NCBI GenBank assembly: GCA_036488725.1
Contig: DASXHD010000044.1
Span: 8,501-72,500, forward strand
Length of the DNA stretch: 64,000 nucleotides
Source of the DNA: DASXHD01 sp036488725
GTDB taxonomy: Bacteria; Myxococcota_A; Polyangia; Polyangiales; Polyangiaceae
Reading direction: 5' to 3'
The position numbers were made by a program, and so were the translations under genes. The notes beneath the pieces were generated by a model. It saw only the letters and a program-made list of their open reading frames with translations, did no database searches and had not been told where the DNA came from. Within the stretch, counting starts at the first letter, position 1; the number at the start of each line of letters is the position of its first letter. Shown in pieces: positions 26,222-34,326 of the stretch.

Positions 26222-28836
26222 GGTCCGCGCCGCGGACGCGGCCGACGGCCCGAAGGGCGCTCGGACTCAAGCGGGTCGCGTTCGTGGTCGCGCTCTTCGC
26301 GTGCGGGCCGCACGAAGACGTGACGCCGCTCATCCACGTGAACCCGAACGCGGCCAAGCGCGGCGACTGGATCCACGGCGCCGGAACGCAGCCCGCCGCA
26401 CACGCGCGCGTCCACACGATGCACGCCGGCGAAGAGCTCGGAGGCCCGAACGCGACCGGAAAACCGGGCGATTTCATCCTCGAGAACGACGAGGTCGCAT
26501 TCGTCATCGATCAGCTCGGCCCCGCCGGCGGCGCGGGCTTCGCGGTGAGCGGCGGCAATTTGATCGACGCGGCCGACGCGCACGCGCGCAAAGACGAGCT
26601 CGGCCAAGTCATCACGTACTTCGGAGCATTCCCGCGGCAAGGCGTCTACGAGACGATGGACAGCGGCGTCCTCGGCGACGGCTCGGCGTTCGTCGAGGCG
26701 CGCGGCCACGAGCTCGACGAAAAAGACGTCACCGTCACGACGCGCTACACGCTGCACGGCAGCGATCGCGCGCTCCTCCTCGAGACGACGCTCGAAAATC
26801 GCGGCGCGCAGCCGGTCGTTTTCTTGGGTCTCGGCGACGCTATTCAATGGGGCGGCACCGAAAAGATCGCGCCGGACCGCGGGCGCGGCTTCAAGGGCCC
26901 GTCGAGCGGATCGTTTCTCGGCGGCGTCGGCCGGCTCGCGAGCTACGCGATCGCCGCGACCGACGGCGACATCGACGCCGAGAACGGCCCGTCATGGAGC
27001 GACACGCTCCAAGCACGCCGCACCGAGATTCCTGCCGGAAAAAGCGTGCATTATGCACGTGTATTTCTCGTCGGGCCGCGCGCCGACGTCTCGGGGCTCG
27101 TCGCCGAGCTCACGAAAGCGTCGGGCGCGCCGGTCGGCCGGCTCCGCGTCACGCTCGCGTTCGGGACGACGCCGGTCGCGCCGAGCGATCGCAGCGACGT
27201 CGAGATCGCCGTTCACGGACGACCGATCATGGACCTCCGAAAGGACGCGAGCGGCGCGCTCGCGACCGACGTCCCGCCGGGGCACTACGAGGTTCGTTAC
27301 GCGGGCGGCGACGGGCGCGGGCCCGATCGGCCGGCCGTGGCAGTCGACGTCACCGCCGATCACGAGACGAGCGCCGAGGTCCACGTGACGGCGCCCGGGC
27401 GAATCCATGTACAATGCAAGGAACGCCTCGACGCCAAATCGGCGCTCGCGAACGCGCCGTGCAAAGCGACCTTCGAAGGCCTCGGCGTGCCGAACCCGGA
27501 TTTCGGGCCAGCGCACGTCGCGGGGCCGGCGCGAAACCAAGTGACGACGAAAGACGGCGACGTCGACGTACCGATCGCGCCCGGCCGTTATCGCGTCACG
27601 CTCTCGCGCGGGCCGGAGTACGCGACCTCGGCGTTCGAGGTCGACGTGCAGCCGGGCGCCGACGTCGAGGGCGCGTGCGACGTCGCCGAGCGATGTTTCT
27701 TGCGGCGCGTCGTCGACACGCGCGGTTATCTCGCGTGCGACTTTCATCAGCACACGATGCTCGGCGTCGACGCGCCGACCAACACGCGCGACCGCGTGAT
27801 CGGCAACGTGGCCGAGGGCGTCGAGATCGCGGTCGCGACCGAGCACAACATCGTCGCCGATCTCGAGCCGCTCGTTCGCGAGATGGGGCTCGCCGATCGC
27901 CTCGTCGAAATTCCGGGTGACGAGCTCACGACCGACACGAGCCTTCATCCGTGGGGACACGCCAACGCGTTTCCGCTTCCGTTCGACGCCGACAAGCCGC
28001 ACGGCGGCGCCCTCGACGTGCGCGATCGCCCGCCAAAAGAGCTGTTTTCGGAGCTCCGCGCGAAAAATCCCGGGCTCGTGATTCAGGTGAATCATCCTCG
28101 CTCCGGATCGAACGGCTATTTCGATTTGCTCGATTTCGATCGCGCGACCGGCGCGGGCACCGACCCGCGCTACGATCCGGACTTCGACGCGATCGAGCTT
28201 TGGAACGGGCGCAACGTGGCGCAGCGGAGCGCCGTGCTCGACGACACGAAATCGCTTCTTCGCAATTCTCATCCGGTCACGATCACCGGCACGACCGATA
28301 CGCACGGGATGGTCGGGCAAGAAGCCGGTTACCCGCGGACGTACGTGAAGCTGAAGGACGACGATCTCGGCGCGTGGACCGCCGATCGAAGCGCCGAGCT
28401 CGCGAAGTCGATTCGTCAGACGCGCGACGTCGTCGTGACCAACGGCCCGTTCATGCAAGTCCACGCGAGCGGTGCGGGCATCGGCGGAATCGCGCGCGCA
28501 CGCGGCGGCCACGTCATCGTGACCGTCGAAGTGCAGAGCGCGCCGTGGGTCGAGGCGAATCACGTCCACGTCGTGCGCGCGCTCGGCACCAAAGCGGGCA
28601 GCCGCGACCGGCTCGACGCCGATCTCAAGCCGCGCCTGAACGCCGCCGGCGCGCTCGCGTCGCACGCGCAGTTCGATCTGGCGGTCGACCGTGATGATGC
28701 GATCTTCGTCATCGTCACCGGCGACAAAACGCTCTCGCCCGTTTTGCCCGGCAACGGCGACGCGATTCGCCCGTACGCAATCTCCGGCGCGATCTGGCTC
28801 GACGCCGACGGCGACGGAAAATCCCTGGGAAGATAA
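26212..28836 (+). CDS. PHP-domain (CehA/McbA-like) metallohydrolase lipoprotein
   Basis: An 874-residue envelope protein from the ATG at 26212 inside the M20 gene. After a basic start comes VAFVVALFACGP with a lipobox Cys. Residues of about 40-490 are beta-rich: RGDWIHGAGTQPAAHA, DEVAFVIDQLGP and GHYEVRYAGGDGRG, like carboxypeptidase regulatory folds. The PHP domain runs from about 500: DFHQHTMLGVD, VATEHNIVADL, VIQVNHPRSGSNGY and TITGTTDTHGM supply the metal ligands. CehA/McbA proteins are PHP hydrolases, one of which degrades carbaryl, but most have no known substrate. Co-operonic with the peptidase; a surface scavenging role is inferred. Confidence 0.85.
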   Translation: MALRSAPRTRPTARRALGLKRVAFVVALFACGPHEDVTPLIHVNPNAAKRGDWIHGAGTQPAAHARVHTMHAGEELGGPNATGKPGDFILENDEVAFVIDQLGPAGGAGFAVSGGNLIDAADAHARKDELGQVITYFGAFPRQGVYETMDSGVLGDGSAFVEARGHELDEKDVTVTTRYTLHGSDRALLLETTLENRGAQPVVFLGLGDAIQWGGTEKIAPDRGRGFKGPSSGSFLGGVGRLASYAIAATDGDIDAENGPSWSDTLQARRTEIPAGKSVHYARVFLVGPRADVSGLVAELTKASGAPVGRLRVTLAFGTTPVAPSDRSDVEIAVHGRPIMDLRKDASGALATDVPPGHYEVRYAGGDGRGPDRPAVAVDVTADHETSAEVHVTAPGRIHVQCKERLDAKSALANAPCKATFEGLGVPNPDFGPAHVAGPARNQVTTKDGDVDVPIAPGRYRVTLSRGPEYATSAFEVDVQPGADVEGACDVAERCFLRRVVDTRGYLACDFHQHTMLGVDAPTNTRDRVIGNVAEGVEIAVATEHNIVADLEPLVREMGLADRLVEIPGDELTTDTSLHPWGHANAFPLPFDADKPHGGALDVRDRPPKELFSELRAKNPGLVIQVNHPRSGSNGYFDLLDFDRATGAGTDPRYDPDFDAIELWNGRNVAQRSAVLDDTKSLLRNSHPVTITGTTDTHGMVGQEAGYPRTYVKLKDDDLGAWTADRSAELAKSIRQTRDVVVTNGPFMQVHASGAGIGGIARARGGHVIVTVEVQSAPWVEANHVHVVRALGTKAGSRDRLDADLKPRLNAAGALASHAQFDLAVDRDDAIFVIVTGDKTLSPVLPGNGDAIRPYAISGAIWLDADGDGKSLGR

Positions 28837-28848
28837 GTCAGAAAAGCG

Positions 28849-28876
28849 TTGCGCTCGGCGTCTTCTGGACTACCTT
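28849..28876 (+). promoter_or_regulatory. Putative sigma-70-type promoter of tRNA-Pro
   Basis: TTGCGC (28849-28854) and TACCTT (28871-28876) are separated by 16 bases. Start would fall near 28883, five bases before the tRNA, with a GC-rich discriminator as expected for a stringently controlled stable RNA. Confidence 0.45.
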
Positions 28877-28887
28877 CCGCGCGCCGG

Positions 28888-28962
28888 CGGGGCGTAGCGA
28901 AGCCTGGTTATCGCGCTTGACTGGGGGTCAAGAGATCGGCGGTTCAAATCCGCCCGCCCCGA
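28888..28962 (+). tRNA. tRNA-Pro (anticodon GGG)
   Basis: 75 bases. Acceptor CGGGGCG (28888-28894) pairs with CGCCCCG (28955-28961), discriminator A. The anticodon stem CTTGA/TCAAG holds loop CTGGGGG, giving GGG (reads CCC and CCU). The T arm GGCGGTTCAAATCCGCC is canonical. No encoded CCA; TCTTTT follows. Confidence 0.94.
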
Positions 28963-29019
28963 CTCTTTTGCGACCCTCCGACGTGACCCCGGTTATCCCC
29001 GGCGGTATATAGGGTGCTG

Positions 29020-31833
29020 ATGGCGTTCTCGACCCTCGCCCAAAAACATCCGCAGGGCCTGCGCGATTTTTGGAACGTGTACGACGCGCGGCAGGAGGAG
29101 CTGCGGGTCGCCACGCTGGAGCTCGCGCGATCCCATCCGGTGTTCGGTCCGATGATCGCGGCGATGTCGCCCGCGGACATGGAACGAAACGGCGCCGAGT
29201 CGCGCGCGCTCCTGCAGCGCGCGATGACGAGCGGGAAGTGGGACGAGTACGTCGCGAGCCTCGAGGCGCAAGGCACGACTTACGCGCGGATGAACATCCC
29301 GTTCGGCAGCTGGCTCGACATCATTCGCGTCGTGCACCGCGTGATGGTCCCCGCGCTCGCCGCCGAGTACGGCGCGACGCCCGAGCGCGTCGCCAACGCG
29401 ACGCTCGCGATGCTCGATTTCGTCGACGAGGGGATGGCGATCATCGCCGATCGCTACTCCGCGCTTCGCGCCGACGATCGTTTCCAGATGATCGTCGAAG
29501 CCGTGAAGGACTACGCGATCTTCATGCTCGACCCGGCGGGTCGCGTCGCCACGTGGAACTCGGGCGCGCACGCGCTCAAAGGTTGGACGACGGAGGAGGT
29601 CTTGGGCAAGTCGCTCGCGATCTTCTACCCGCCCGAGGAGCGCGACAGGAGGCCTGCGCAGACGCTCGAAACGGCCAAAAAGAGCGGCCGCTGCGTCGAC
29701 GAAGGCTGGCGCGTGCGCAAGGACGGCACGCGCTTTTGGGCGAGCGTGCTCGTGACGGCGATGCGCGACGCGCGCGGCGAGCTCGTCGGCTTCGCGAAGG
29801 TGACGCGCGATCTCTCGGACCGGAAGCGCGTCGAAGAGGCGCTTCGCGCGAGCGAAGAGAGCTTGGCGACGACGCTCCTCAGCATCGGCGACGGCGTCAT
29901 CGCGACCGACACCGAAGGGCGCGTCACGCGCATGAACCCGGTCGCCGAGCGGCTGACCGGCTGGAGCATCGAGGACGCGCGCGGGCGCGACTTCACCGCG
30001 GTGTTTCACATCGTCAACGAGATCACCGGCGAGGTCGCGGTCAACCCGATCGAGCGCGTGCTCCGCGAGGGCGTCGTGGTCGGGCTCGCCAATCACACGT
30101 CGCTCATCGCGCGCGACGGCAGCGTGCGACCCATCGCCGACAGCGCGGCGCCGATTCGCCGCGCGCGCGAGGGCCTCCAGGGCGTCGTCCTCGTGTTTCG
30201 CGACATGACGGCCGAGCGCGACGCCGATCGCGCGCTCCGCGAAGCGCACTCGTTCCTCGATTCGATCATCGAAAACATTCCGCACATGATTTTCGTGAAG
30301 GACGCGGCCGAGCTTCGCTTCCAGCGGTTCAATCGAGCGGGCGAAGCGCTCCTCGGCGCCACGCGCGACGTGCTCGTCGGCAAGAACGACTTCGATTTTT
30401 TCCCGAAGGAGCAGGCCGAAGCCTTCACGCGCAAGGACCGCGAGGTGCTCGCCAGCCAGCGGGCGCTCGACATCGTCGAAGAGCCGATCGACACGCCCAA
30501 GGGCAAGCGTTGGCTCAACACGAAAAAAATCCCCATCCGCGGGCGCGACGGCAAGGCGCGCTACCTGCTCGGCATCTCCGAGGACGTCACCGAGCGCAAG
30601 GAGATGGTCGATCGCATCCGGGGTTTGAACGAAGAGCTCGAGCGCCGCGTCGAGGAGCGCACCACGGCGCTCCGCAAGAGCGAAGACCAGCTGCGCCACG
30701 CACAGAAAATGGAAGCCATCGGCCGTCTCGCCGGCGGCGTCGCGCACGATTTCAACAATTTGCTTTCGGTCATCCTCAGCTACGGCGAGCTCATGCAGGG
30801 CGAGCTGCCGGCCGATGATCCGCTCTGCGCCGAGCTCGCCGAGATTCGCCGCGCCGCCCAGCGCGCCGCCGACCTCACGCGGCAGCTCCTCGCGTTCAGC
30901 CGGCAGCAAGTGCTCGCGCCGAAGGTCATCGACCTCAACCAAACCATCGCGGGCATGGGCAAGCTCGTCGGGCGTCTCATCGGCGAGGACATCGACGTCC
31001 GCACGGTGCCGTCGGCGAACCTCGGCAACGTGCTCGTCGACCCGGGGCAAATCGAGCAAGTCTTGATGAACCTCGTCGTCAACGCGCGCGACGCGATGCC
31101 GAAAGGCGGCACGCTCACGATCGAGACGATGAACGTCGATCTCGACGCCGGCTACGCGTCGGATCACGACGGCGTCACCGCGGGTCCGCACGTCATGATC
31201 GCGGTGACCGACACCGGCCACGGCATGGACAAGGCGACCATCGCGCGAATCTTCGAGCCGTTCTTCACGACGAAAGAAGCGGGGAAGGGGACCGGCCTCG
31301 GGCTCTCGACGGTCTTCGGCATCGTCAAACAGAGCGGCGGGCACATCTGGGTCTACAGCGAGATCGGCAAAGGGACGACGTTCAAGCTCTACTTCCCGCG
31401 CGCGCAATCCGGCACGCGCCGCGCGAGCGTCGTCGGGCGGATCGCGAGCCCGCGCGGAACGGAGCGCATTCTCCTGGTGGAAGACGAAGATCAAGTTCGC
31501 GCCCTCGCGAAGGCGGTGCTCGCTCGCCAAGGCTACGAAGTGCACGCCGCCGAGAACGGCAACGCGGCGCTCGCGCTGTTCGACAAGCTCGAGGGCAAAA
31601 TCGATTTGCTCCTCACCGACGTCGTCATGCCGAAGATGAGCGGACGCGAGCTCGCCGAGAAGCTCGCGCCCATCCGGCCGGAGCTCAAAGTCCTCTTCAT
31701 GTCCGGTTACACCGACGACACGGTCGTGCACCACGGGGTGCTCGACTCGGGCATCGCATTTTTGCAGAAGCCGATCACGCCCGACGCCCTCGCGCGCAAA
31801 GTCCGCGAAGTGCTCGACGGACGCCAGGGTTAA
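29020..31833 (+). CDS. Hybrid sensor histidine kinase: helical sensor, three PAS, HisKA, HATPase, receiver
   Basis: A 937-residue cytoplasmic hybrid kinase; ATG at 29020 follows AGGG, with a GTG at 29014 as alternative. Residues of about 10-150 form an all-helical domain (PFGSWLDIIRVVHRVMVPAL) resembling globin or RsbR-type sensors. PAS domains follow at about 155-270, 285-400 and 410-530 (FMLDPAGRVATWNSGA, VIATDTEGRVTRMNPVAERL, MIFVKDAAELRFQRFN). A coiled coil leads to HisKA with H576 (GGVAHDFNNLLSVI). The ATPase domain has NLVVNARDAM, DTGHGMD and GTGLGLST. The receiver's phosphoacceptor is D867 (LLTDVVMPKMSG), with the Lys in FLQKPITP. No membrane helix; signal and target unknown. Confidence 0.95.
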   Translation: MAFSTLAQKHPQGLRDFWNVYDARQEELRVATLELARSHPVFGPMIAAMSPADMERNGAESRALLQRAMTSGKWDEYVASLEAQGTTYARMNIPFGSWLDIIRVVHRVMVPALAAEYGATPERVANATLAMLDFVDEGMAIIADRYSALRADDRFQMIVEAVKDYAIFMLDPAGRVATWNSGAHALKGWTTEEVLGKSLAIFYPPEERDRRPAQTLETAKKSGRCVDEGWRVRKDGTRFWASVLVTAMRDARGELVGFAKVTRDLSDRKRVEEALRASEESLATTLLSIGDGVIATDTEGRVTRMNPVAERLTGWSIEDARGRDFTAVFHIVNEITGEVAVNPIERVLREGVVVGLANHTSLIARDGSVRPIADSAAPIRRAREGLQGVVLVFRDMTAERDADRALREAHSFLDSIIENIPHMIFVKDAAELRFQRFNRAGEALLGATRDVLVGKNDFDFFPKEQAEAFTRKDREVLASQRALDIVEEPIDTPKGKRWLNTKKIPIRGRDGKARYLLGISEDVTERKEMVDRIRGLNEELERRVEERTTALRKSEDQLRHAQKMEAIGRLAGGVAHDFNNLLSVILSYGELMQGELPADDPLCAELAEIRRAAQRAADLTRQLLAFSRQQVLAPKVIDLNQTIAGMGKLVGRLIGEDIDVRTVPSANLGNVLVDPGQIEQVLMNLVVNARDAMPKGGTLTIETMNVDLDAGYASDHDGVTAGPHVMIAVTDTGHGMDKATIARIFEPFFTTKEAGKGTGLGLSTVFGIVKQSGGHIWVYSEIGKGTTFKLYFPRAQSGTRRASVVGRIASPRGTERILLVEDEDQVRALAKAVLARQGYEVHAAENGNAALALFDKLEGKIDLLLTDVVMPKMSGRELAEKLAPIRPELKVLFMSGYTDDTVVHHGVLDSGIAFLQKPITPDALARKVREVLDGRQG

Positions 31834-32333
31834 GCGGTCGCCGCGAGAAACCCGCGCAAGTCGCGGACGGCGACGCGAAGGGTGCAGCGCTGCACGCCGA
31901 GCCCGCCGGTCAGCGTCGCGGCGCCGTTCGATTCTTGCGGGTACGTCGAGAGCCACCCGACGGAGACCGACGCCGCCACCGCGGGGTCGAGCACCGCGCC
32001 GCGGAGCGGGAAGGCGAGGATGGGCTTCGCGATGCGCATCCCGAACATGCGTGTACTCTGCAACAAATAGACGGCACGCGTCGTGACGCGCACCTCCGCT
32101 CGCGTCCACTGCACGGCGAACGCGAGCGGCGCCACCCAGCTGCTCCGGACGCGCACGTCGTCCTCGGCGAAGCGAATGCCCTCGGCATGCAAGTACGGCG
32201 CGATGGCGCGAGCGCGCTCGTCATGGCGCGCGCCGATCGCGCGGTTCGCGAACGCGACGAGCGGCAGCATGACGACGAAGAAGCCGACGACGAACGCACC
32301 TGCGACGAGAAAAAAGAAGACGCCCTGATTCAC
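31830..32333 (-). CDS. Small membrane protein with PH-like soluble domain
   Basis: A 167-residue protein starting from a GTG inside the asnS stop (GTGA at 32330-32333). One long N-terminal membrane segment (VFFFLVAGAFVVGFFVVMLP) precedes a beta-rich domain: VRVTTRAVYLLQSTRMFGMR, ILAFPLRGAVLDP and CTLRVAVRDLRGFLA. That order resembles bacterial PH-like domains that follow a membrane anchor. Translational coupling to asnS is likely. It converges on the hybrid kinase with interlocked stops (TTAA at 31830-31833). Function unknown. Confidence 0.65.
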   Translation of the reverse strand: MNQGVFFFLVAGAFVVGFFVVMLPLVAFANRAIGARHDERARAIAPYLHAEGIRFAEDDVRVRSSWVAPLAFAVQWTRAEVRVTTRAVYLLQSTRMFGMRIAKPILAFPLRGAVLDPAVAASVSVGWLSTYPQESNGAATLTGGLGVQRCTLRVAVRDLRGFLAATA

Positions 32334-33640
32334 GGGGCGAGGCGATTCAGCATGCGCGGGAACGGAATCGTCTCGCGCACGTGCTGCAGCCCGCAAATCC
32401 ACGAGACGGTGCGCTCGATCCCGAGGCCGAACCCGGCGTGCGGGAACGAGCCGTAGCGGCGGAGATCGAGGTACCACTCGAACGCCTCGCGAGGCAGCTT
32501 GTGCGCGTCGATCGATTTCAAGAGCGTATCGAAATCGTCCTCGCGCTGCCCGCCGCCGATGATCTCGCCGTAACCCTCCGGCGCGAGCACGTCCATGTTG
32601 AGCGCGAGCTCCGGGCTCTCGGGGGCGTGCTTGAAATAAAATGCTTTGAGCGACATCGGGTAGCGATGAACGATGACCGGTCGATCGAACTGATTCGAGA
32701 TCACCGTCTCTTCGTCGCCGCCGAAGTCGTCGCCGATCTTCGCTTCGGGGTGACCGTTTTTTTGCAGCGTCGCGATCGCCTCGGCGTACGTGATGCGAGG
32801 GAAGGGCGCCTTCACTTTTTCGAGCTTCGCGGTGTCGCGCTCGAGCGTCTTCAATTCTTCTTTGCGCGTCTCGAGCGCTCGGCCGACGACGTACTCGAGA
32901 AAATCTTCGGCGAGCTTCATGTCGCCTTCGAGATCCATGAACGCGACCTCGGGCTCGACCATCCAGAACTCGGCGAGGTGCCGGCGCGTCTTCGACTTCT
33001 CCGCGCGGAAGGTCGGCCCGAAGCAGTACGCCTTGCCGACCGCGGCGGCCGCCGCCTCCATGTAGAGCTGCCCGGACTGCGTGAGGTACGCCGCCTCGCC
33101 GTGGTAGTCGGTCTCGAAGAGGTTGCTCGTCCCTTCGCACGCGTTGGGCGTGAAGATCGGCGCGTCGACGAGCGTGAAGCCGCGACCGTCGAAGAAATCG
33201 CGCACGCTCTGGATGATCGTGTGCCGCACGCGCAAAATCGCGGCCTGCCGCGGCGCGCGCAGCCAGAGGTGGCGATGGTCCATCAAAAAATCGGTCGAGA
33301 AGACGTCGCCGGCGAGCTTCTTCGCGTTGAGCGGATATTCGGCCGCGACCTCGCGCACGACGCGCAGCGCCTTCACGCCGAGCTCGTAGGTGCCTTTGAT
33401 CTTGCCGTGCTCTTTGACGAGCCCGGTGACCTCGACGCTCGACTCGAGCTGCAGCTTGTCGGCGCGCGCGAACGTGTCCTCGTCGACGTCGCCCTTGAAG
33501 ACGACGCACTGCGCGACGCCGCTGCCGTCGCGCACCTCGAGGAAGTGGAGCTTGCCGCTCGAGCGCTTGTTGTGGAGCCAACCGCGGAGCGTGATTTCCT
33601 CGCCGACGTGCTTGCCCAATTCAGAAACGACCGCGTCCAT
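32330..33640 (-). CDS. asnS: Asparaginyl-tRNA synthetase
   Basis: A 436-residue class IIb synthetase that charges tRNA-Asn. An N-terminal OB fold (TLRGWLHNKRSSGKLHFLEV) is followed by the catalytic domain with motif 2 around CFGPTFRAEKSKTRRHLAEF and motif 3 in HAGFGLGIERTVSWI. YLTQSGQLYMEAAAA and IIGGGQRED are typical for the Asn/Asp group; the AsnS assignment rests on overall match and absence of the GAD insertion of bacterial AspS. The ATG at 33640 has no rival. It overlaps the downstream membrane gene and lies 29 bases after the thioesterase stop. Confidence 0.93.
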   Translation of the reverse strand: MDAVVSELGKHVGEEITLRGWLHNKRSSGKLHFLEVRDGSGVAQCVVFKGDVDEDTFARADKLQLESSVEVTGLVKEHGKIKGTYELGVKALRVVREVAAEYPLNAKKLAGDVFSTDFLMDHRHLWLRAPRQAAILRVRHTIIQSVRDFFDGRGFTLVDAPIFTPNACEGTSNLFETDYHGEAAYLTQSGQLYMEAAAAAVGKAYCFGPTFRAEKSKTRRHLAEFWMVEPEVAFMDLEGDMKLAEDFLEYVVGRALETRKEELKTLERDTAKLEKVKAPFPRITYAEAIATLQKNGHPEAKIGDDFGGDEETVISNQFDRPVIVHRYPMSLKAFYFKHAPESPELALNMDVLAPEGYGEIIGGGQREDDFDTLLKSIDAHKLPREAFEWYLDLRRYGSFPHAGFGLGIERTVSWICGLQHVRETIPFPRMLNRLAP

Positions 33641-33669
33641 CGGGGCGTTTCGTAGCACACGTCCGGGGT

Positions 33670-34128
33670 TCAGGCGCGCTTCAGACGCTCCTCGCGTCGG
33701 CGCGCTCCGGCTGCTTGCGACGCCCGAAGCTCGGGCGTGTCGAGCGCGAGCGACGGGAGCGGCGTCGGTTTGCCGCCGTCGTCGATCGCGACGTACGTGA
33801 GGAGCGCGCTGACGCACGGCCAGCGCTTCATCGTTCGCGAGTCTTCCCCCTCGACGACCACTTCGATTTCCATCGACGTGCGGAACGTCGCGGTCACGCG
33901 CGCGCAGAGACGCACGACCTCGCCGACCTTCACCGGTTGCTCGAATTTCAAATCGTCGACGAACGCGGTCACCGCGACGCGACCCGAGTGGCGCTGCGCG
34001 CAGATCGCGCCGCACAAGTCGACCCACGCCATGATCTGACCGCCGAACACGTTGCCGAGCGCGTTGGCGTGCTGCGGCAGAACGTATTCGGTCATCTCGG
34101 TGACCGATTCGGGCTGTGTCTTCGTCAC
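33670..34128 (-). CDS. Hotdog-fold acyl-CoA thioesterase (BACH/YciA type)
   Basis: A 152-residue protein. TEMTEYVLPQHANALGNVFG and GQIMAWVDLCGAICAQRHSG carry the catalytic Asp and helix signature of the BACH/YciA acyl-CoA hydrolases; VTAFVDDLKFEQPVKVGEVV completes the hotdog. The family hydrolyses acyl-CoA to free acid and CoA. I use the GTG at 34128, which gives the usual family N-terminus; a TTG at 34170 would add 14 residues. It probably heads the transcript into asnS, and ileS is divergent about 200 bases away. Confidence 0.85.
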   Translation of the reverse strand: MTKTQPESVTEMTEYVLPQHANALGNVFGGQIMAWVDLCGAICAQRHSGRVAVTAFVDDLKFEQPVKVGEVVRLCARVTATFRTSMEIEVVVEGEDSRTMKRWPCVSALLTYVAIDDGGKPTPLPSLALDTPELRASQAAGARRREERLKRA

Positions 34129-34239
34129 AGACAGAGAAGGTAGCAGTCGTGGCCTCGTGGATTCGTGCAATCCGACGTCCGTCCGCTAGGGCGCCGGTTT
34201 CGAAAAACCAAGCGCTTGATGACGACCGCTAGAGCACCT

Positions 34240-34267
34240 GCCGCGCCACACGAAGTGGCGGCTTTTT
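34240..34267 (+). terminator. Intrinsic-terminator-like hairpin in the ileS leader
   Basis: GCCGCGCCAC (34240-34249) pairs with GTGGCGGC (34255-34262) with one bulged G and an ACGAA loop, then TTTTT (34263-34267). It reads in the ileS direction and ends 59 bases before the ileS ATG. No other plus-strand gene lies upstream within 200 bases, so it looks like an attenuator, not the end of a neighbour. Confidence 0.55.
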
Positions 34268-34326
34268 CGCAGTTTCCATGGCTCGACTTGCGCCGCCGTC
34301 CGGCCTTTGCGACAACGCACGTCCCT

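Noticed and set aside
28993..32109. 1038-codon minus-strand frame opposite the hybrid kinase
   Set aside because: The plus strand has a full set of kinase motifs. The minus frame is rich in Arg, Asp and Val, as expected from antisense of GC-rich coding DNA.
34129..34326. T-box riboswitch before ileS
   Set aside because: The conserved AGGGTGG-ACCGCG antiterminator core is missing; only the terminator-like hairpin remains.
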